A stretch of DNA of 64,000 nt from Paraburkholderia fungorum (GCF_902833645.1 NZ_CADFGE010000003.1:124001-188000); one strand, 5' to 3'. Shown: positions 8,408 to 18,102, counted from the first letter of the stretch. Notes: generated by a model from the letters alone, not told the origin. Translations and numbers: made by a program.

Positions 8408-9986
8408 CCCTTCATTCGCACTGGCGATCCTGGCCGCTGCGGGTTTGACCGGATGCGCCACGTCGTCGCTGGACATGGCGCCTGATAGCCCCGACCGCCC
8501 GTGGCAACCGCAGACGGATGCGGCCGGCGCCATCGTGCCTAGGCCAAAGGCGCCTGCCGGGTCGGTTGCTTCAGCTAGCCCCGTTGCGTCCGCTGCGGCA
8601 TCGGCCAGCTCCCCTCGCGGCTACGAACTCCCGGCGAATCCCGCGCTCGCCGCCGTACCGCCACCACCGGCGCTGGAGCAGGCACATGCTTACGATCTAC
8701 CCGAACTGATCGATCTCGCGGAATCGGCAAATCCGCTGACCCGCATTGCGTGGAACGACGCGCGCAATGTCGCGCTCGCGGCCGGCATCGCGAAGAGCGC
8801 GTACCTTCCGCAACTCTTTCTCGCGGCGATGGGCCAATACGCCGGGCTCCATAATTCGACCACCTCCGTACTCGGTGAATCGTCGTCAAGCGCGACCGGG
8901 CACGGCATGACTTCAGTGGTCGCGCTGCAATGGCTGCTGTTCGATTTCGGCGGCCGCGCCGCCCGCGTCGAAGCCGCTTCGCAGGCATCGGTGATGGCGA
9001 ACATCGCCTTCACCGCGGTTCATCAGCAGATCATTTTCGACGTCAGCGTCGCGTTCTACACGTACCAGGCCGCACGCGCCCGCATCGCCACCACGCAGCA
9101 GGGCCTCGCCAATGCCGAAGCGATCCTGGCCGCAGCACAGTCGCGCTACAGGCATGGCATCGGCACGGTCATCGAGGTGGCGCAGGCCAGCCAGAATCGC
9201 GCACAGGCCCGGCTCGCGCTCGTCCAGGCCCAGGGCGCCGAAAGCAACAGCTATCTCGCGCTGATTGGCGCGATGGGGATTTCCCCGCTCTCCAAGCCGA
9301 AAATCGCGGAGATGCCGGCGCATGCGCTTCCAGCCGTGACGAGCGATTCGATCGACCAGATCGTGTCGAACGCCATCGCGAGACGCCCGGACGTGTTGAG
9401 CGCGTACGCAGCCGAACGGGTCAATCTCGCGAAGGTGAAAGCCGCCGAATCGGACTTCATGCCGAAGGTATTCCTCTCCGCGAACGGCGCGTACAACACC
9501 GGCAGTTCGTCGATTTCAGCGGTTCCCGCCATCGGCCAGCAATTGCCGACGGTGAACCTGAGCGGCGGCCGCTACGGCGGCAGCGTGATCGTCGGTGTGG
9601 CGATTCCGCTGTACGACGGCGGCTTACGATCGGCGGTGCTCGCGCAGGCACGCAACGACGCCGACAGCGCGTCGACCCGTCTGATTCGAAGCCGTGAAGA
9701 AGCGGTTCGGCAAATCGTCGCCGCGCAGAATACGCTGCAGACGAGCCTTGCCGCGCAGGCCGCTGCAAAAGAACTGCTCGCCGCGGCGCAAACGACTTAC
9801 AACGCCGCGTTCGACGCTTATCGGCAAGGAGTCGGTTCGATCACTGACGCGCTGCTCGCACAGAATCAATTACTCGCAGCGAAAAACGCGGACGCGGATA
9901 GTTACAGCAGTGCATTGGCGGCGGCAGCGGCGCTCGCGCTGGCGACCGGGTCGATCGAGTCGATTCCGATGCGCGACAACTGGTGA
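8394..9986 (+). CDS. outer-membrane efflux lipoprotein (TolC/MdtP-like)
   Basis: The 530-residue outer-membrane factor has a lipoprotein signal with lipobox LTGC (Cys21). A Pro/Ala-rich linker and two TolC-type repeats of long amphipathic helices and beta-strands follow. The repeats show the paired pattern ...ARIATTQQGLANAEAILAAA... and ...EEAVRQIVAAQNTLQ.... It should form the exit duct for the FUSC pump. Its ATG at 8394 lies inside the end of the restored FUSC frame, supporting a four-gene operon. It could still serve other pumps if the FUSC gene is really broken. Confidence 0.88.
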   Translation: MRRLNPSFALAILAAAGLTGCATSSLDMAPDSPDRPWQPQTDAAGAIVPRPKAPAGSVASASPVASAAASASSPRGYELPANPALAAVPPPPALEQAHAYDLPELIDLAESANPLTRIAWNDARNVALAAGIAKSAYLPQLFLAAMGQYAGLHNSTTSVLGESSSSATGHGMTSVVALQWLLFDFGGRAARVEAASQASVMANIAFTAVHQQIIFDVSVAFYTYQAARARIATTQQGLANAEAILAAAQSRYRHGIGTVIEVAQASQNRAQARLALVQAQGAESNSYLALIGAMGISPLSKPKIAEMPAHALPAVTSDSIDQIVSNAIARRPDVLSAYAAERVNLAKVKAAESDFMPKVFLSANGAYNTGSSSISAVPAIGQQLPTVNLSGGRYGGSVIVGVAIPLYDGGLRSAVLAQARNDADSASTRLIRSREEAVRQIVAAQNTLQTSLAAQAAAKELLAAAQTTYNAAFDAYRQGVGSITDALLAQNQLLAAKNADADSYSSALAAAAALALATGSIESIPMRDNW

Positions 9987-10261
9987 GTCGCGAGCCACGG
10001 CAAAACAGATCTTGTAACCGGCCCGTGTGCGAGGACGTTTTGACCAGCCGGTGTACCTCGAATTCGACAAGAGACAGGGTTCGCCGCTCCGGCCAACGTA
10101 GCAAACGCGATTGACCTTACATCGGGCCGACATTCCAGGCACGCGGCAGCATCGACAATCCGTCAACGACGGCGCACGCTTTTTGCTACATGGAGATACC
10201 TGTCGCAAGGCCACGGACAGGGGGGCGGGCACCTGCCCGGCCGACCCGCAGCGGAGGCGCT

Positions 10262-11308
10262 ATGCGAGCAGTTTGCGACGAGGCACGTACGATACGTACG
10301 GTACGTACCGTACGTATTGCAATTCTTGCTGGAATGATTTCACTGCTTGCCGCATGCGGCGGTGGAAACAGTTCGAGTAGCGGCGGCAGCGCGGCCACGC
10401 CACCGGGCGGCGTCAATCTGCAAGTCGTCTCGTTCGGCGACAGCCTGTCGGACGTCGGCACTTATGCGCCGATTGCCAGTGCGGTCGGCGGCGGACGTTT
10501 CACGACCAATCCGGGGCAAGTGTGGGATCAGGACGTCGCGCAATATTACGGCGGTTCGCTAAGCGCAGCGTTTACGATCGACGTCGGCCACCAGTTGAGC
10601 GCGCAAAGCGGTTTCGGCTACGCAGAGGGTGGCTCGACGGTGGCCACGCCGGCGAACACGTACGATTTTCTTTCCGACGTGATCGGCAATGTCGAAATGC
10701 CGGTCAATCAGCAGGTTTCGAGCTATCTGAACGCGCACGGAAGCTTCAATTCCAATCAGTTGGTGCTGGTCTGGGCCGGCGCAAACGACGTGCTTCGCGC
10801 CGGCTCGCTGCCGGCCGCGGCGCCGACCGTGCAGACCGCGGCATCCACGCTTGCGCAACTGGTTGGGCAGATCGTTCAGAACGGCGCCACGCATGTGGTG
10901 GTGGTCAATGTGCCCAACATCGGCCTGTCGCCTAAAGGCATCGCTTCCTCCGACGGCGGAGCCAATCTGACCCAGTTATCGCAACTTTTCAACGCGGACC
11001 TGAACACGGCCTTGCAGGCCAACGACCTGCAAGGCAAGGTCATCCAGATCGACGCTTATACATGGGTCGGCCAGATCATCGCGAACTATCAGGCCAACGG
11101 CTTCACCGTGACCAACACCGCCCAGGCCTGCGACCCCAAGAAAACGCCGGACGATACGGCGTTACTGTGTTCACCGGCGACCTACGTGACAGCCAATGCC
11201 GACCAGACCTATATGTTCGCGGACGACCTTCATCCGACTACCCATCTGCATGCGCTGTTCGCCCAATACGTAGAGCAGCAGATCGCCAAAAGCGGGTTAG
11301 GTCACTGA
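10262..11308 (+). CDS. GDSL/SGNH-family esterase lipoprotein
   Basis: The 348-residue protein has a lipoprotein signal with lipobox LAAC (Cys32), then SFGDSLSDVG with the predicted nucleophile Ser61. It also has GANDV, the Asn-containing block III, and a C-terminal DDLHP with the catalytic Asp/His pair near 321-324. SGNH hydrolases of this kind are exported esterases or lipases of thermolabile haemolysin type. The start is chosen because GGAGG lies 4 nt upstream of ATG 10262; an upstream in-frame ATG (10190) lacks this. The codons just before the hydrophobic core form a 26 bp perfect palindrome. It overlaps the convergent ROK gene by 12 bp. Confidence 0.88.
   Translation: MRAVCDEARTIRTVRTVRIAILAGMISLLAACGGGNSSSSGGSAATPPGGVNLQVVSFGDSLSDVGTYAPIASAVGGGRFTTNPGQVWDQDVAQYYGGSLSAAFTIDVGHQLSAQSGFGYAEGGSTVATPANTYDFLSDVIGNVEMPVNQQVSSYLNAHGSFNSNQLVLVWAGANDVLRAGSLPAAAPTVQTAASTLAQLVGQIVQNGATHVVVVNVPNIGLSPKGIASSDGGANLTQLSQLFNADLNTALQANDLQGKVIQIDAYTWVGQIIANYQANGFTVTNTAQACDPKKTPDDTALLCSPATYVTANADQTYMFADDLHPTTHLHALFAQYVEQQIAKSGLGH
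10292..10317. repeat. 26 bp perfect palindrome inside the esterase signal peptide
   Basis: The run is built from repeated ACGTAC units and is its own reverse complement over 26 bp. It encodes Ile-Arg-Thr-Val-Arg-Thr-Val of the positively charged n-region. It lies 30-55 nt into the transcript, so it could form an RNA hairpin near the ribosome binding site or be a protein-binding site. Confidence 0.8.
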
Positions 11309-12316
11309 CGCGACTTCGCGCAACGGCGAGCGACCGGGAGGCGAGCGGCGCAACGCCCACGCATCGCTCGCGGCCACAATCGCACCCTGCAAGGCGGCAC
11401 CGTGACCGAAAGCGGCAATCGCCACTTCTGGCGGATAAGGCACGGCTCGCGCCAGCATCGAACGCATACCGTCAGGAATCCCTGGGATACGCGCCATTCC
11501 GCCACCGATCACGATCCGCGACGGGTCCAGCATCAGCGTCAGATTGATGACGTGCCTCGCGAGGCACGCGAATGCGTCCTCGATCAGCGCCGCCACGTGA
11601 GGCAACGAGTCCTGCAACGCGAACGCCTCGTGCGTACTGACGTTTCGTCCTAGCAGAACGCTCACGCGATCAGCAATCGCACGGCCGGACACGAAGTCTT
11701 CTAGCGACGCGCCGCCATCGGCGAACAGCACTTCGTCCGCGACGCCACGCAACTGGTAGCCGATCTCGCCCGACGCGCCATTCGCGCCACGCAGCACTTT
11801 TCCATCGATCACCGCAGCCGCTGCCAATCCCGTCCCCAGGTTCAGATACAGGCCGCAATCGACGCCGACCAGCGCACCACAGCGCGCCTCCGCCAGTGCA
11901 GCGGCTTTGACGTCGGTTTCGACGGTGACGCACTGGGCGCCGAAGCCTGCGCGCAGCACATCGTGGAGCGCAAGCTGGTCCCAACCGGGATTGTTCGGCG
12001 CGAGCCGGATGCCGTCGGGTTCGATGATGCCGGGGGTGACCGCGGCCACTGCCAGAAACCGCCGCTCCACGCCGGCAAGCGTCTTCGCAATCAGCGCCCT
12101 CGCTGCTTCGAACATGCGCCGCATGACGGCCTCCGCGCCCTGCTCCGCCAGAGTCGGAATTTCCGTTTCATGAAGACGCTGCCCTGCTGGCGTGGTGGTC
12201 GCCATGGCAATCTTGGTGCCACCGAAATCGATGGCCAGCAGGAATCCGTTTGGATCAACATCAACATCAACATTAGCGCCGGTGCGCTGGATTTCAGTCA
12301 GGTCTTTAACGTGCAT
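11297..12316 (-). CDS. ROK-family sugar kinase-like protein
   Basis: The 339-residue protein has the ATP-binding phosphate-1 motif IDFGGTKIAMA near residues 29-39. It also has the ROK segment ETDVKAAALAEA with the probable catalytic Asp, and GLYLNLGTGLAAA. The usual ROK zinc motif CxCGxxGCxE is absent. The family phosphorylates hexoses or N-acetylhexosamines. The gene follows the permease with an 11 bp overlap, so transport and phosphorylation of one sugar-like substrate is a reasonable inference. The missing zinc motif leaves activity uncertain. Confidence 0.85.
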   Translation of the reverse strand: MHVKDLTEIQRTGANVDVDVDPNGFLLAIDFGGTKIAMATTTPAGQRLHETEIPTLAEQGAEAVMRRMFEAARALIAKTLAGVERRFLAVAAVTPGIIEPDGIRLAPNNPGWDQLALHDVLRAGFGAQCVTVETDVKAAALAEARCGALVGVDCGLYLNLGTGLAAAAVIDGKVLRGANGASGEIGYQLRGVADEVLFADGGASLEDFVSGRAIADRVSVLLGRNVSTHEAFALQDSLPHVAALIEDAFACLARHVINLTLMLDPSRIVIGGGMARIPGIPDGMRSMLARAVPYPPEVAIAAFGHGAALQGAIVAASDAWALRRSPPGRSPLREVASVT

Positions 12317-13778
12317 GCGCTTCGCTATTCACGGTTGCAATGTTGTCCGCCTGGCGTTCGAGATACACCTCACGGATAAGCTTCGGACCAAACGGCCATT
12401 GCCGCGCGACACGCGCCCAGATCAGGAACGCGATCAACCCAAGGACGAGCCAGCCGGTCGACATCAACTGGGATTGACGGTCGGTTGCATAGAAAACATA
12501 GAGCCAACCCAGCAGCGCAACGAGGCTCGGCACCGGATAGAGCCACTGCCGATACGGGCGATGCAGGTTCGGCTGACGGCGGCGCAGCACGGTCAACGCC
12601 GCGATCTGCGCCACCGACTGCAGTAGCACCGCGACGGCGACCAGCATGTTGATCACGGCGGTCAGATCGAAAAACGTTCCGGCCGCGGTGACCACACCCA
12701 TCACCAGCAAAGCAATGTGCGGGAAGTTGTGCCTGGGATGCAGCTTGCCGAATGCGGCCAGAAACACTCCGTCGCGAGCCGCATAGAACGGCACGCGTGA
12801 GCCGCCGAGCAGCCCTGCAAAAACTGAAGCAAGCGCCGCCACCAGGATCAGAACGGTGACAATCGCCGCTGCGGCATGCCCCCAGTTGCGCGACACGACG
12901 AGCGACGCGACCGAGGTCGACTTGGCCACTTCCTGCCATGGCACCGTGCCGATCACGCCGATATTCATGGCGAGGTAAAGGACCATCATGGCGATGATCG
13001 AAATGATGATCGAGCGCGGCATGACGCGGCCGGGATTTTTCAGTTCATCGCCCATGTACGCCGTCGTGTTATAGCCGGCGTAGTCGTAGATGGCGATGAT
13101 CAGGCCCGCACCGAGGCCCATGAAGAACTTGCCGGGATCGCCCGCATCGGCCGGCAACGTCGTTGCAAGGCTCAGATGGAAGTTCGAGTACGCAGCGGCA
13201 ATGGTCAGCCCGACCGCCAGCATCATGATGATCCACAGCACCGTGCTCAACGCGCGAATCGATTCGATCCGCCGATACAGCGCGAGGACCACCAGCGCGG
13301 TCGCCACGACGCCGATCGCGTGCGTCTGCCACGCCGAAAGATTCGGCAGGAAGAACCCCAGGTACTGAACAAAGCCGATGATGCCCGTGCTCATGATGAG
13401 CGGAATGGACAGCATCGCGGTCCAGACGAACAGAAAGGGCATCAGCTTGCCAGTGCGGTATTGGAACGCTTCGCGTACGTACAGATAGGTGCCGCCCGCG
13501 CCAGGCATCGCCGCGCCAAGTTCCGCCCAGACGAGACCGTCCGCCATGGCCAGCACCGCGCCCAAAATCCAGCCGATGACGGCAAGCGGCCCATTCATCA
13601 CGGCCACGATCGCCGGGATGGTCAGGAATGGGCCGACGCCGCAGATCTGAATCATGTTCACCGCGGTCGCCGAAAACAGGCCGACGGAACGGTGGAAATG
13701 CGGCGCATCGGCCGCCGGCCGCTCCGCCGCCCCAGCCAGCGCGGTTGAGGACGGCTCCTGCCAGGCAGAATCGCTCAT
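12306..13778 (-). CDS. APC-superfamily amino acid/amine permease
   Basis: The 490-residue membrane protein of about 12 helices begins in the cytoplasm and reaches the first helix at SATAVNMIQICGVGPF. GPLAVIGWILGAVLAMADGLVWAELG (helices 2-3) and GGTYLYVREAF match the amino acid-polyamine-organocation superfamily. The start is set by AAGGAGA eight bases upstream of ATG 13778. It forms an operon with the ROK-kinase gene. Pairing an APC permease with a sugar-type kinase is unusual and leaves the substrate open: an amino sugar derivative, amine or amino acid are all possible. Confidence 0.87.
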   Translation of the reverse strand: MSDSAWQEPSSTALAGAAERPAADAPHFHRSVGLFSATAVNMIQICGVGPFLTIPAIVAVMNGPLAVIGWILGAVLAMADGLVWAELGAAMPGAGGTYLYVREAFQYRTGKLMPFLFVWTAMLSIPLIMSTGIIGFVQYLGFFLPNLSAWQTHAIGVVATALVVLALYRRIESIRALSTVLWIIMMLAVGLTIAAAYSNFHLSLATTLPADAGDPGKFFMGLGAGLIIAIYDYAGYNTTAYMGDELKNPGRVMPRSIIISIIAMMVLYLAMNIGVIGTVPWQEVAKSTSVASLVVSRNWGHAAAAIVTVLILVAALASVFAGLLGGSRVPFYAARDGVFLAAFGKLHPRHNFPHIALLVMGVVTAAGTFFDLTAVINMLVAVAVLLQSVAQIAALTVLRRRQPNLHRPYRQWLYPVPSLVALLGWLYVFYATDRQSQLMSTGWLVLGLIAFLIWARVARQWPFGPKLIREVYLERQADNIATVNSEAHAR

Positions 13779-13847
13779 GTATGTCTCCTTACGGCGTGCG
13801 CCGCGTTGATAGTCAGATGCTCCGGGGGTCCATCCGTTTTTTTGCGA

Positions 13848-13876
13848 ATGATAGGAAACTTTCTTTACTAATGCAA
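13848..13876 (-). promoter_or_regulatory. sigma-70 type promoter of the permease-kinase operon
   Basis: On the minus strand TTGCAT (13876-13871) is followed after exactly 17 bp by TATCAT (13853-13848). This predicts transcription from about 13841, some 60 nt before the permease ATG. The inverted repeat at 13852-13870 fills the spacer. Confidence 0.65.
13852..13870. promoter_or_regulatory. operator candidate for the ROK repressor
   Basis: TAGGAAA-CTTTC-TTTACTA is an inverted repeat with 6 of 7 matching arm positions, lying between the -35 and -10 of the permease promoter. The divergent ROK regulator gene makes it the likely ligand-controlled repressor here. The assignment is inference from position and symmetry. 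Confidence 0.55.
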
Positions 13877-13971
13877 TCGCATCAAAAATGTTTTCAACTG
13901 TATCGACGGCGCGCGGCTTGCCCAGCCGGACAGTCGTTGATAGGATCGGCCATCCCGAAACCAGACGCCCC

Positions 13972-15183
13972 ATGCACGCGCATCGAAAGAACAGCCGGCC
14001 GACAGTCACCGTCACGCGAGGTCCCGCGTTCGTCCGCCAGGGCAACGAATGGGCCATCTATCAGCATCTGTTGTCGCTGGCGCCCGCCTCCAGTCCGCAA
14101 TTGGCGGAGAGCACCGGGCTGTCCAAGGTGACGGTCACGGCCGCGCTCGGCAATCTCGAGCGGCTGGGGCTCGTCGAGCAGACGGGTGTGCGCGGCGGCA
14201 GCGCGGGACGCTCGCCGCGGCTTTACGCGCCGCGTGCGCGAGCGGGTTTCGTGGTCGCGATCGACGTCGGCGCCAAATGGATCCGAGGCGCGCTCGCCGA
14301 TCTGACCGGGACGGTGGTGGCCAGGCTCGACAAACGCACCCCTGCCCGCGTGGAACGGCTGGTCGCCCGAATCGTCGAACTGGTCGGCGCGATGCTTGAA
14401 GAACAGCACATTGCGAAGAGCGAGGTTCTCGCGACCATACTCGGCTCGCCAGGCGTGCTGGATGCGGAAAGCGACCGGCTGCGTCTCGCGCCGAACCTGC
14501 CGGATCTGGAGCGCGTGGGGTTGATTCCATCGCTGCGGGAAGCGTTCGGCGCCGACCTGCTGGTTGAGAACGACATCAACCTGGCGACACTGGGCGAACA
14601 GCAGCACGGCTTGGGGCGCGGCGTCGACAACTTCGTTTTTATGTGGGTCGGCACGGGCGTCGGGCTGGGGATCATCGCCGATGGCAGGCTGCATCGCGGC
14701 GCCCACGGTTTTGCCGGCGAGATCGCCGTGCTGCCCGCGGCTCCGGTAGTGGGCTCGAAGTCCGACGGAATCTATCGTCCGATGTTCGAGGTGTCCGCCG
14801 CGGCGAAGGGAATCGTCGCGCATGCGCAGCGGCTCGGCCTCGAGGTGGCCAACGCGGAAGGCGTATTCGTGGCGGCCCACGCCGGCGATCCGCGCGCACT
14901 CGACTGCGTGGCGGAAGAAGCACGGCAACTTTCGTGGGGACTCGCGTCGATTATTCCGATTCTCGATCCGAAGCTGGTAGTGCTCGGCGGTGGGATCGGG
15001 CGAAGCGGCGCCCTCCTGCTACCGACAATCCGCGCTCATCTCGCCGACTGGCTGCCGATTCCCGTGCCTGAATTCGCGGTGTCCGCAACCGCGACCGATG
15101 CGGTGTTGCTGGGAGCGATTGTGTTAGGCGTCGAGCGCGGACGGCTCAAAGCTTTTGAGCGGCTGGGGTACGCGACTTCGTAA
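13972..15183 (+). CDS. ROK-family transcriptional repressor (NagC/XylR type)
   Basis: The 403-residue protein has an N-terminal winged helix-turn-helix (about residues 18-80: SSPQLAESTGLSKVTVTAAL, then GLVEQTG and GRSPR). It is joined to a ROK sugar-binding domain with AIDVGAKWIRGALADL and LVENDINLATLGE. It also lacks the CxCG zinc motif. It is divergent from the permease and ROK-kinase genes and probably represses them until a sugar-like ligand binds. Start 13972 is the last ATG before the conserved region; an in-frame ATG at 13888 is the alternative. Confidence 0.85.
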   Translation: MHAHRKNSRPTVTVTRGPAFVRQGNEWAIYQHLLSLAPASSPQLAESTGLSKVTVTAALGNLERLGLVEQTGVRGGSAGRSPRLYAPRARAGFVVAIDVGAKWIRGALADLTGTVVARLDKRTPARVERLVARIVELVGAMLEEQHIAKSEVLATILGSPGVLDAESDRLRLAPNLPDLERVGLIPSLREAFGADLLVENDINLATLGEQQHGLGRGVDNFVFMWVGTGVGLGIIADGRLHRGAHGFAGEIAVLPAAPVVGSKSDGIYRPMFEVSAAAKGIVAHAQRLGLEVANAEGVFVAAHAGDPRALDCVAEEARQLSWGLASIIPILDPKLVVLGGGIGRSGALLLPTIRAHLADWLPIPVPEFAVSATATDAVLLGAIVLGVERGRLKAFERLGYATS

Positions 15184-15433
15184 GGAACTGAATAGTTTCT
15201 TCGCGCGTTCGAGCGACGCGTCTTGCATCTGATGAAATGGCAGGATTCCTACGCAGTGACAATCATGTGACAGCAACAGTGCGGGTCGACGCGAATCCGC
15301 AACCCGGCGTTCAGCACGTCAATAATCGGTAAACAGAAAACGTCGGGTAAAAAGCGGCACGGTGAGCTACCGCACACAAGCGGACCCCAGCGAGGTGTAG
15401 TTTGGCGGGGAGACATTTGAATCGAGAAACAAC

Positions 15434-16258
15434 GTGGCTTCCACCGACATGCAGGATCGGATCAACCGGGCGGTGTGGAGCAGCCGCAGCGGGCGCAATG
15501 GGTTCGCCGTCGCCAGCGGATGGACCGATCCGGGTGAGGCGGCAGCTTTCGCCTGGGTGGCGCAGTATGCGCGACACCAGCCGGTTCTCGATGTAGGCGT
15601 CGGCGGGGGCCGAACCGTAGCCTTGCTGACGGCGATCAGCCACGACTACACCGCCGTCGACTACACGCCCGAAATGGTCACGATCTGCCGCCGCAACCAT
15701 CCGGGCATCCGCGTGCAACAGATGGACGCCCGCGACATGTCGGCCTTTCCGGACGAGAGCTTTGGACTGGTCGTATTCAGTTACAACGGCATCGATGCGG
15801 TGGACTACCCGGGCCGCCGCGCCGTTCTGCGGGAGTTCAGCCGCGTGCTGAAGCCAGGCGGCCTGGCACTCTTTTCTGCCCACAACCTGCGCGGACCGAG
15901 CTACCGTCAAAATCCGCTGCATCTTCTACGCTTGCCAAACCTGTCGGTCAATCCGGTTTCAGTCTGTATCGATGTCGCCAGGATCGCCTATTCGCTGGCA
16001 ATCGGCACCCTCAATTACTTGCGCTATTCGCCTCTCAATCGTGAGTTCGACGGCTACGCAATCCGGGTTTGTGCCGCGCACGAATTCGGCATTGTCATCA
16101 TGTACACCGATATGAACACGCAGCTTCGCCAACTTGCCGAAGTGGGTCTGCACACAGAGGCGGTGTTCGGAAACTCGACGGGACGGCGCATACGGGAAGG
16201 TGACGATCTGAGGGATGAGTCATGGTTCCACTTTGTCGCGCGCAAGTTTACCGCGTGA
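15434..16258 (+). CDS. class I SAM-dependent methyltransferase
   Basis: The 274-residue protein shows methyltransferase motif I PVLDVGVGGGRT (about 50-61), an acidic residue after strand 2 (AVDYTPEM), QQMDARDMSAF and the post-motif LKPGGLALFSAHN. This is the Methyltransf_11/25 fold. The acceptor cannot be predicted. The start used is GTG 15434; ATG 15449 is an alternative. It stands alone, converging on a DUF1989 gene 21 bp downstream. Confidence 0.85.
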   Translation: MASTDMQDRINRAVWSSRSGRNGFAVASGWTDPGEAAAFAWVAQYARHQPVLDVGVGGGRTVALLTAISHDYTAVDYTPEMVTICRRNHPGIRVQQMDARDMSAFPDESFGLVVFSYNGIDAVDYPGRRAVLREFSRVLKPGGLALFSAHNLRGPSYRQNPLHLLRLPNLSVNPVSVCIDVARIAYSLAIGTLNYLRYSPLNREFDGYAIRVCAAHEFGIVIMYTDMNTQLRQLAEVGLHTEAVFGNSTGRRIREGDDLRDESWFHFVARKFTA

Positions 16259-16279
16259 TAAATGGCGGTCCGATCACCA

Positions 16280-17131
16280 TCAACCGCTTTTCCACTCCGG
16301 CTGCTGCAGCGTCATCCCATGTTGCCCCTTGTACGCAGCGACGGATGGCGGCGCCCATCCTTCGAGCATCGGTGGCGCAAGCTGGTAAATCTCGATGCCG
16401 AGCGGCCGGCACACTTCCAGCGGATCGCGCGCGTCCGGTCCCCACATCGGCACCGAGAGATCGCCACCCGGACAGGTCGACAGCGCACACAGCAAGTCGA
16501 TCTCGGCGAAGAATTCGAGGTAATCCCCCTTCTTTGCCGGGCATGCTTTCATGAAATATTTGTCTTCCTGATTCAGGCCGGTGCACTGGAAAACATTCAG
16601 TACGTCGTGCACGTCGTACTCGGTCAATCCGTATGGAGCGATCGCGCGTGTGAGGTTGGAGTGGCAGTGAAAATGGAAATCCTCGCCGGTCAGCATCCGG
16701 TTCACATAGGGATCGCATCGCGTGCCAAGCAGATCGTGAACCCGCCCGCCGTGCTCGTCGACGCCGTAATCGGCCAGACTGTCATCGGTAATCGTCACCA
16801 TCGGACGCAGGAACGGCAGCGTCGACCACAGACGGTCGAACGTGCTGACGTGCGCCTGCTGTAACTGGCGCGTACGCGAGGCCCACATCCGCTCGCGCGG
16901 ATTGTGCAGGTTCCACATGTTCAGATCGGCCACCTGCGGACCCTCGATCGTCACGATGCGAAACACTTGACCCGCCTGCACGGTCCACGCCCGGCCCGAA
17001 CGAATCGGCACGACGATCGATTCAATCAGCGTGCGGGTGCCGTGCTGCGAGGCGACGCGTTGATAGAACGACTTATCGACGTCAAGCGCCGAACCCTTGG
17101 TGGATTGATAGGCAGCAGGGTAGTTCAGCAT
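16280..17131 (-). CDS. DUF1989 / urea carboxylase-associated family protein
   Basis: The 283-residue protein matches the urea-carboxylase-associated (DUF1989) family. Features are VVPIRSGRAWTVQAGQVFRI, GPQVADLNMWN, and a histidine- and cysteine-rich core (DFHFHCHSNLTRA, NVFQCTG, CPAKKGDYLEFFAEID). These suggest a cupin-like metal site. Members sit near urea amidolyase and guanidine or carboxyguanidine degradation genes, but no such genes are here. AAGGAG lies 8 nt before ATG 17131, which fixes the start over an upstream ATG. Confidence 0.82.
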   Translation of the reverse strand: MLNYPAAYQSTKGSALDVDKSFYQRVASQHGTRTLIESIVVPIRSGRAWTVQAGQVFRIVTIEGPQVADLNMWNLHNPRERMWASRTRQLQQAHVSTFDRLWSTLPFLRPMVTITDDSLADYGVDEHGGRVHDLLGTRCDPYVNRMLTGEDFHFHCHSNLTRAIAPYGLTEYDVHDVLNVFQCTGLNQEDKYFMKACPAKKGDYLEFFAEIDLLCALSTCPGGDLSVPMWGPDARDPLEVCRPLGIEIYQLAPPMLEGWAPPSVAAYKGQHGMTLQQPEWKSG

Positions 17132-17409
17132 GCTGAATGCTCCTTCATAAGGCTGGCGAACAGCCGCGCCCGGGCACACGGTAGCGGGCGGCATCCGGGC
17201 GTGTCGTGAATGATCGTGAATGAATCTGTCATCCTGCTCGTGTTTCAGACACTACACCTTAGTTGCTCCCTGTGCTTGTGCCTCGGCTCGAGCGCGCCAG
17301 GTCCCACGTCAGATTCGGGGACGTTGACGACGCGTATCCGGCAGCGTCTTCCTGAGTCCGACGAGCACAGGTTAGAGACGGTAAGATGATGCGCACGGAG
17401 GCACGACAC

Positions 17410-18102
17410 ATGGATGCTCACGAGCCTGTCACGCGGCCGGCACAACCTGTTTGCCGCCCGGTGCTGGTCTGGGACGCACCGGTGCGGCTGTTTCACTGGC
17501 TGGCGGTCGTGCTGGTCGCGGCGGCTTATGTCACCTTGAAGCTGAACTGGATCGACTGGCACGTCCGGGTCGGCGAGACGCTGCTTGCTCTCGTCATTGC
17601 CCGGCTGTTGTGGGGCTGCTTTGCCAGTGAGACGGCGCGCTTTCGCAGTTTCTTGGCGTCGCCCACGGCTGCACTTCGTCATTTGCGCCGCCTGTTTCGC
17701 CGCGAGCCGGATGTGCAGGTGGGTCACAATGCAGCCGGCGGCTGGATGGTCCTGCTGCTGCTCGCGCTGCTGCTCATCGAAACGCTGAGCGGGCTTTACG
17801 TCAACAACGACATCGCCGACGAAGGGCCATTGAGCGAACGGGTGCCCGTATGGCTCGCCAATGCTATTTCGACACTGCACGGGCTTGTTTGGGACGTGCT
17901 GCTCGCCGCGATCGCACTGCACATGGTCGTGATCGCTCTCTATGCGATAGCGAAAGGACACAACCTGCTGCGTCCGATGCTAACCGGCTACAAGCTCCTG
18001 CCCGCCTCGATCGACGCGCCGCGGCAGACGCCAGCTCTGCTGGCGCTGCTGCCGCTCGGCGTAGCCGCTGCCGTGGTGATGCTGCTCGCGGCGTATCTCT
18101 GA
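17410..18102 (+). CDS. cytochrome b561/Ni-Fe hydrogenase b-type membrane protein
   Basis: The 230-residue protein begins VWDAPVRLFHWLAVVLVAAA, the characteristic opening of the di-haem cytochrome b family. Further helices contain likely haem-ligand histidines in LHGLVWDVLLAAIALHMVVI. About five membrane helices are visible, and FRREPDVQVGHNAAGG is a soluble loop. It should move electrons between quinone and a periplasmic c-type partner. No such partner gene is adjacent. GGAGG 8 nt upstream supports ATG 17410 over the earlier 17386. Confidence 0.83.
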   Translation: MDAHEPVTRPAQPVCRPVLVWDAPVRLFHWLAVVLVAAAYVTLKLNWIDWHVRVGETLLALVIARLLWGCFASETARFRSFLASPTAALRHLRRLFRREPDVQVGHNAAGGWMVLLLLALLLIETLSGLYVNNDIADEGPLSERVPVWLANAISTLHGLVWDVLLAAIALHMVVIALYAIAKGHNLLRPMLTGYKLLPASIDAPRQTPALLALLPLGVAAAVVMLLAAYL

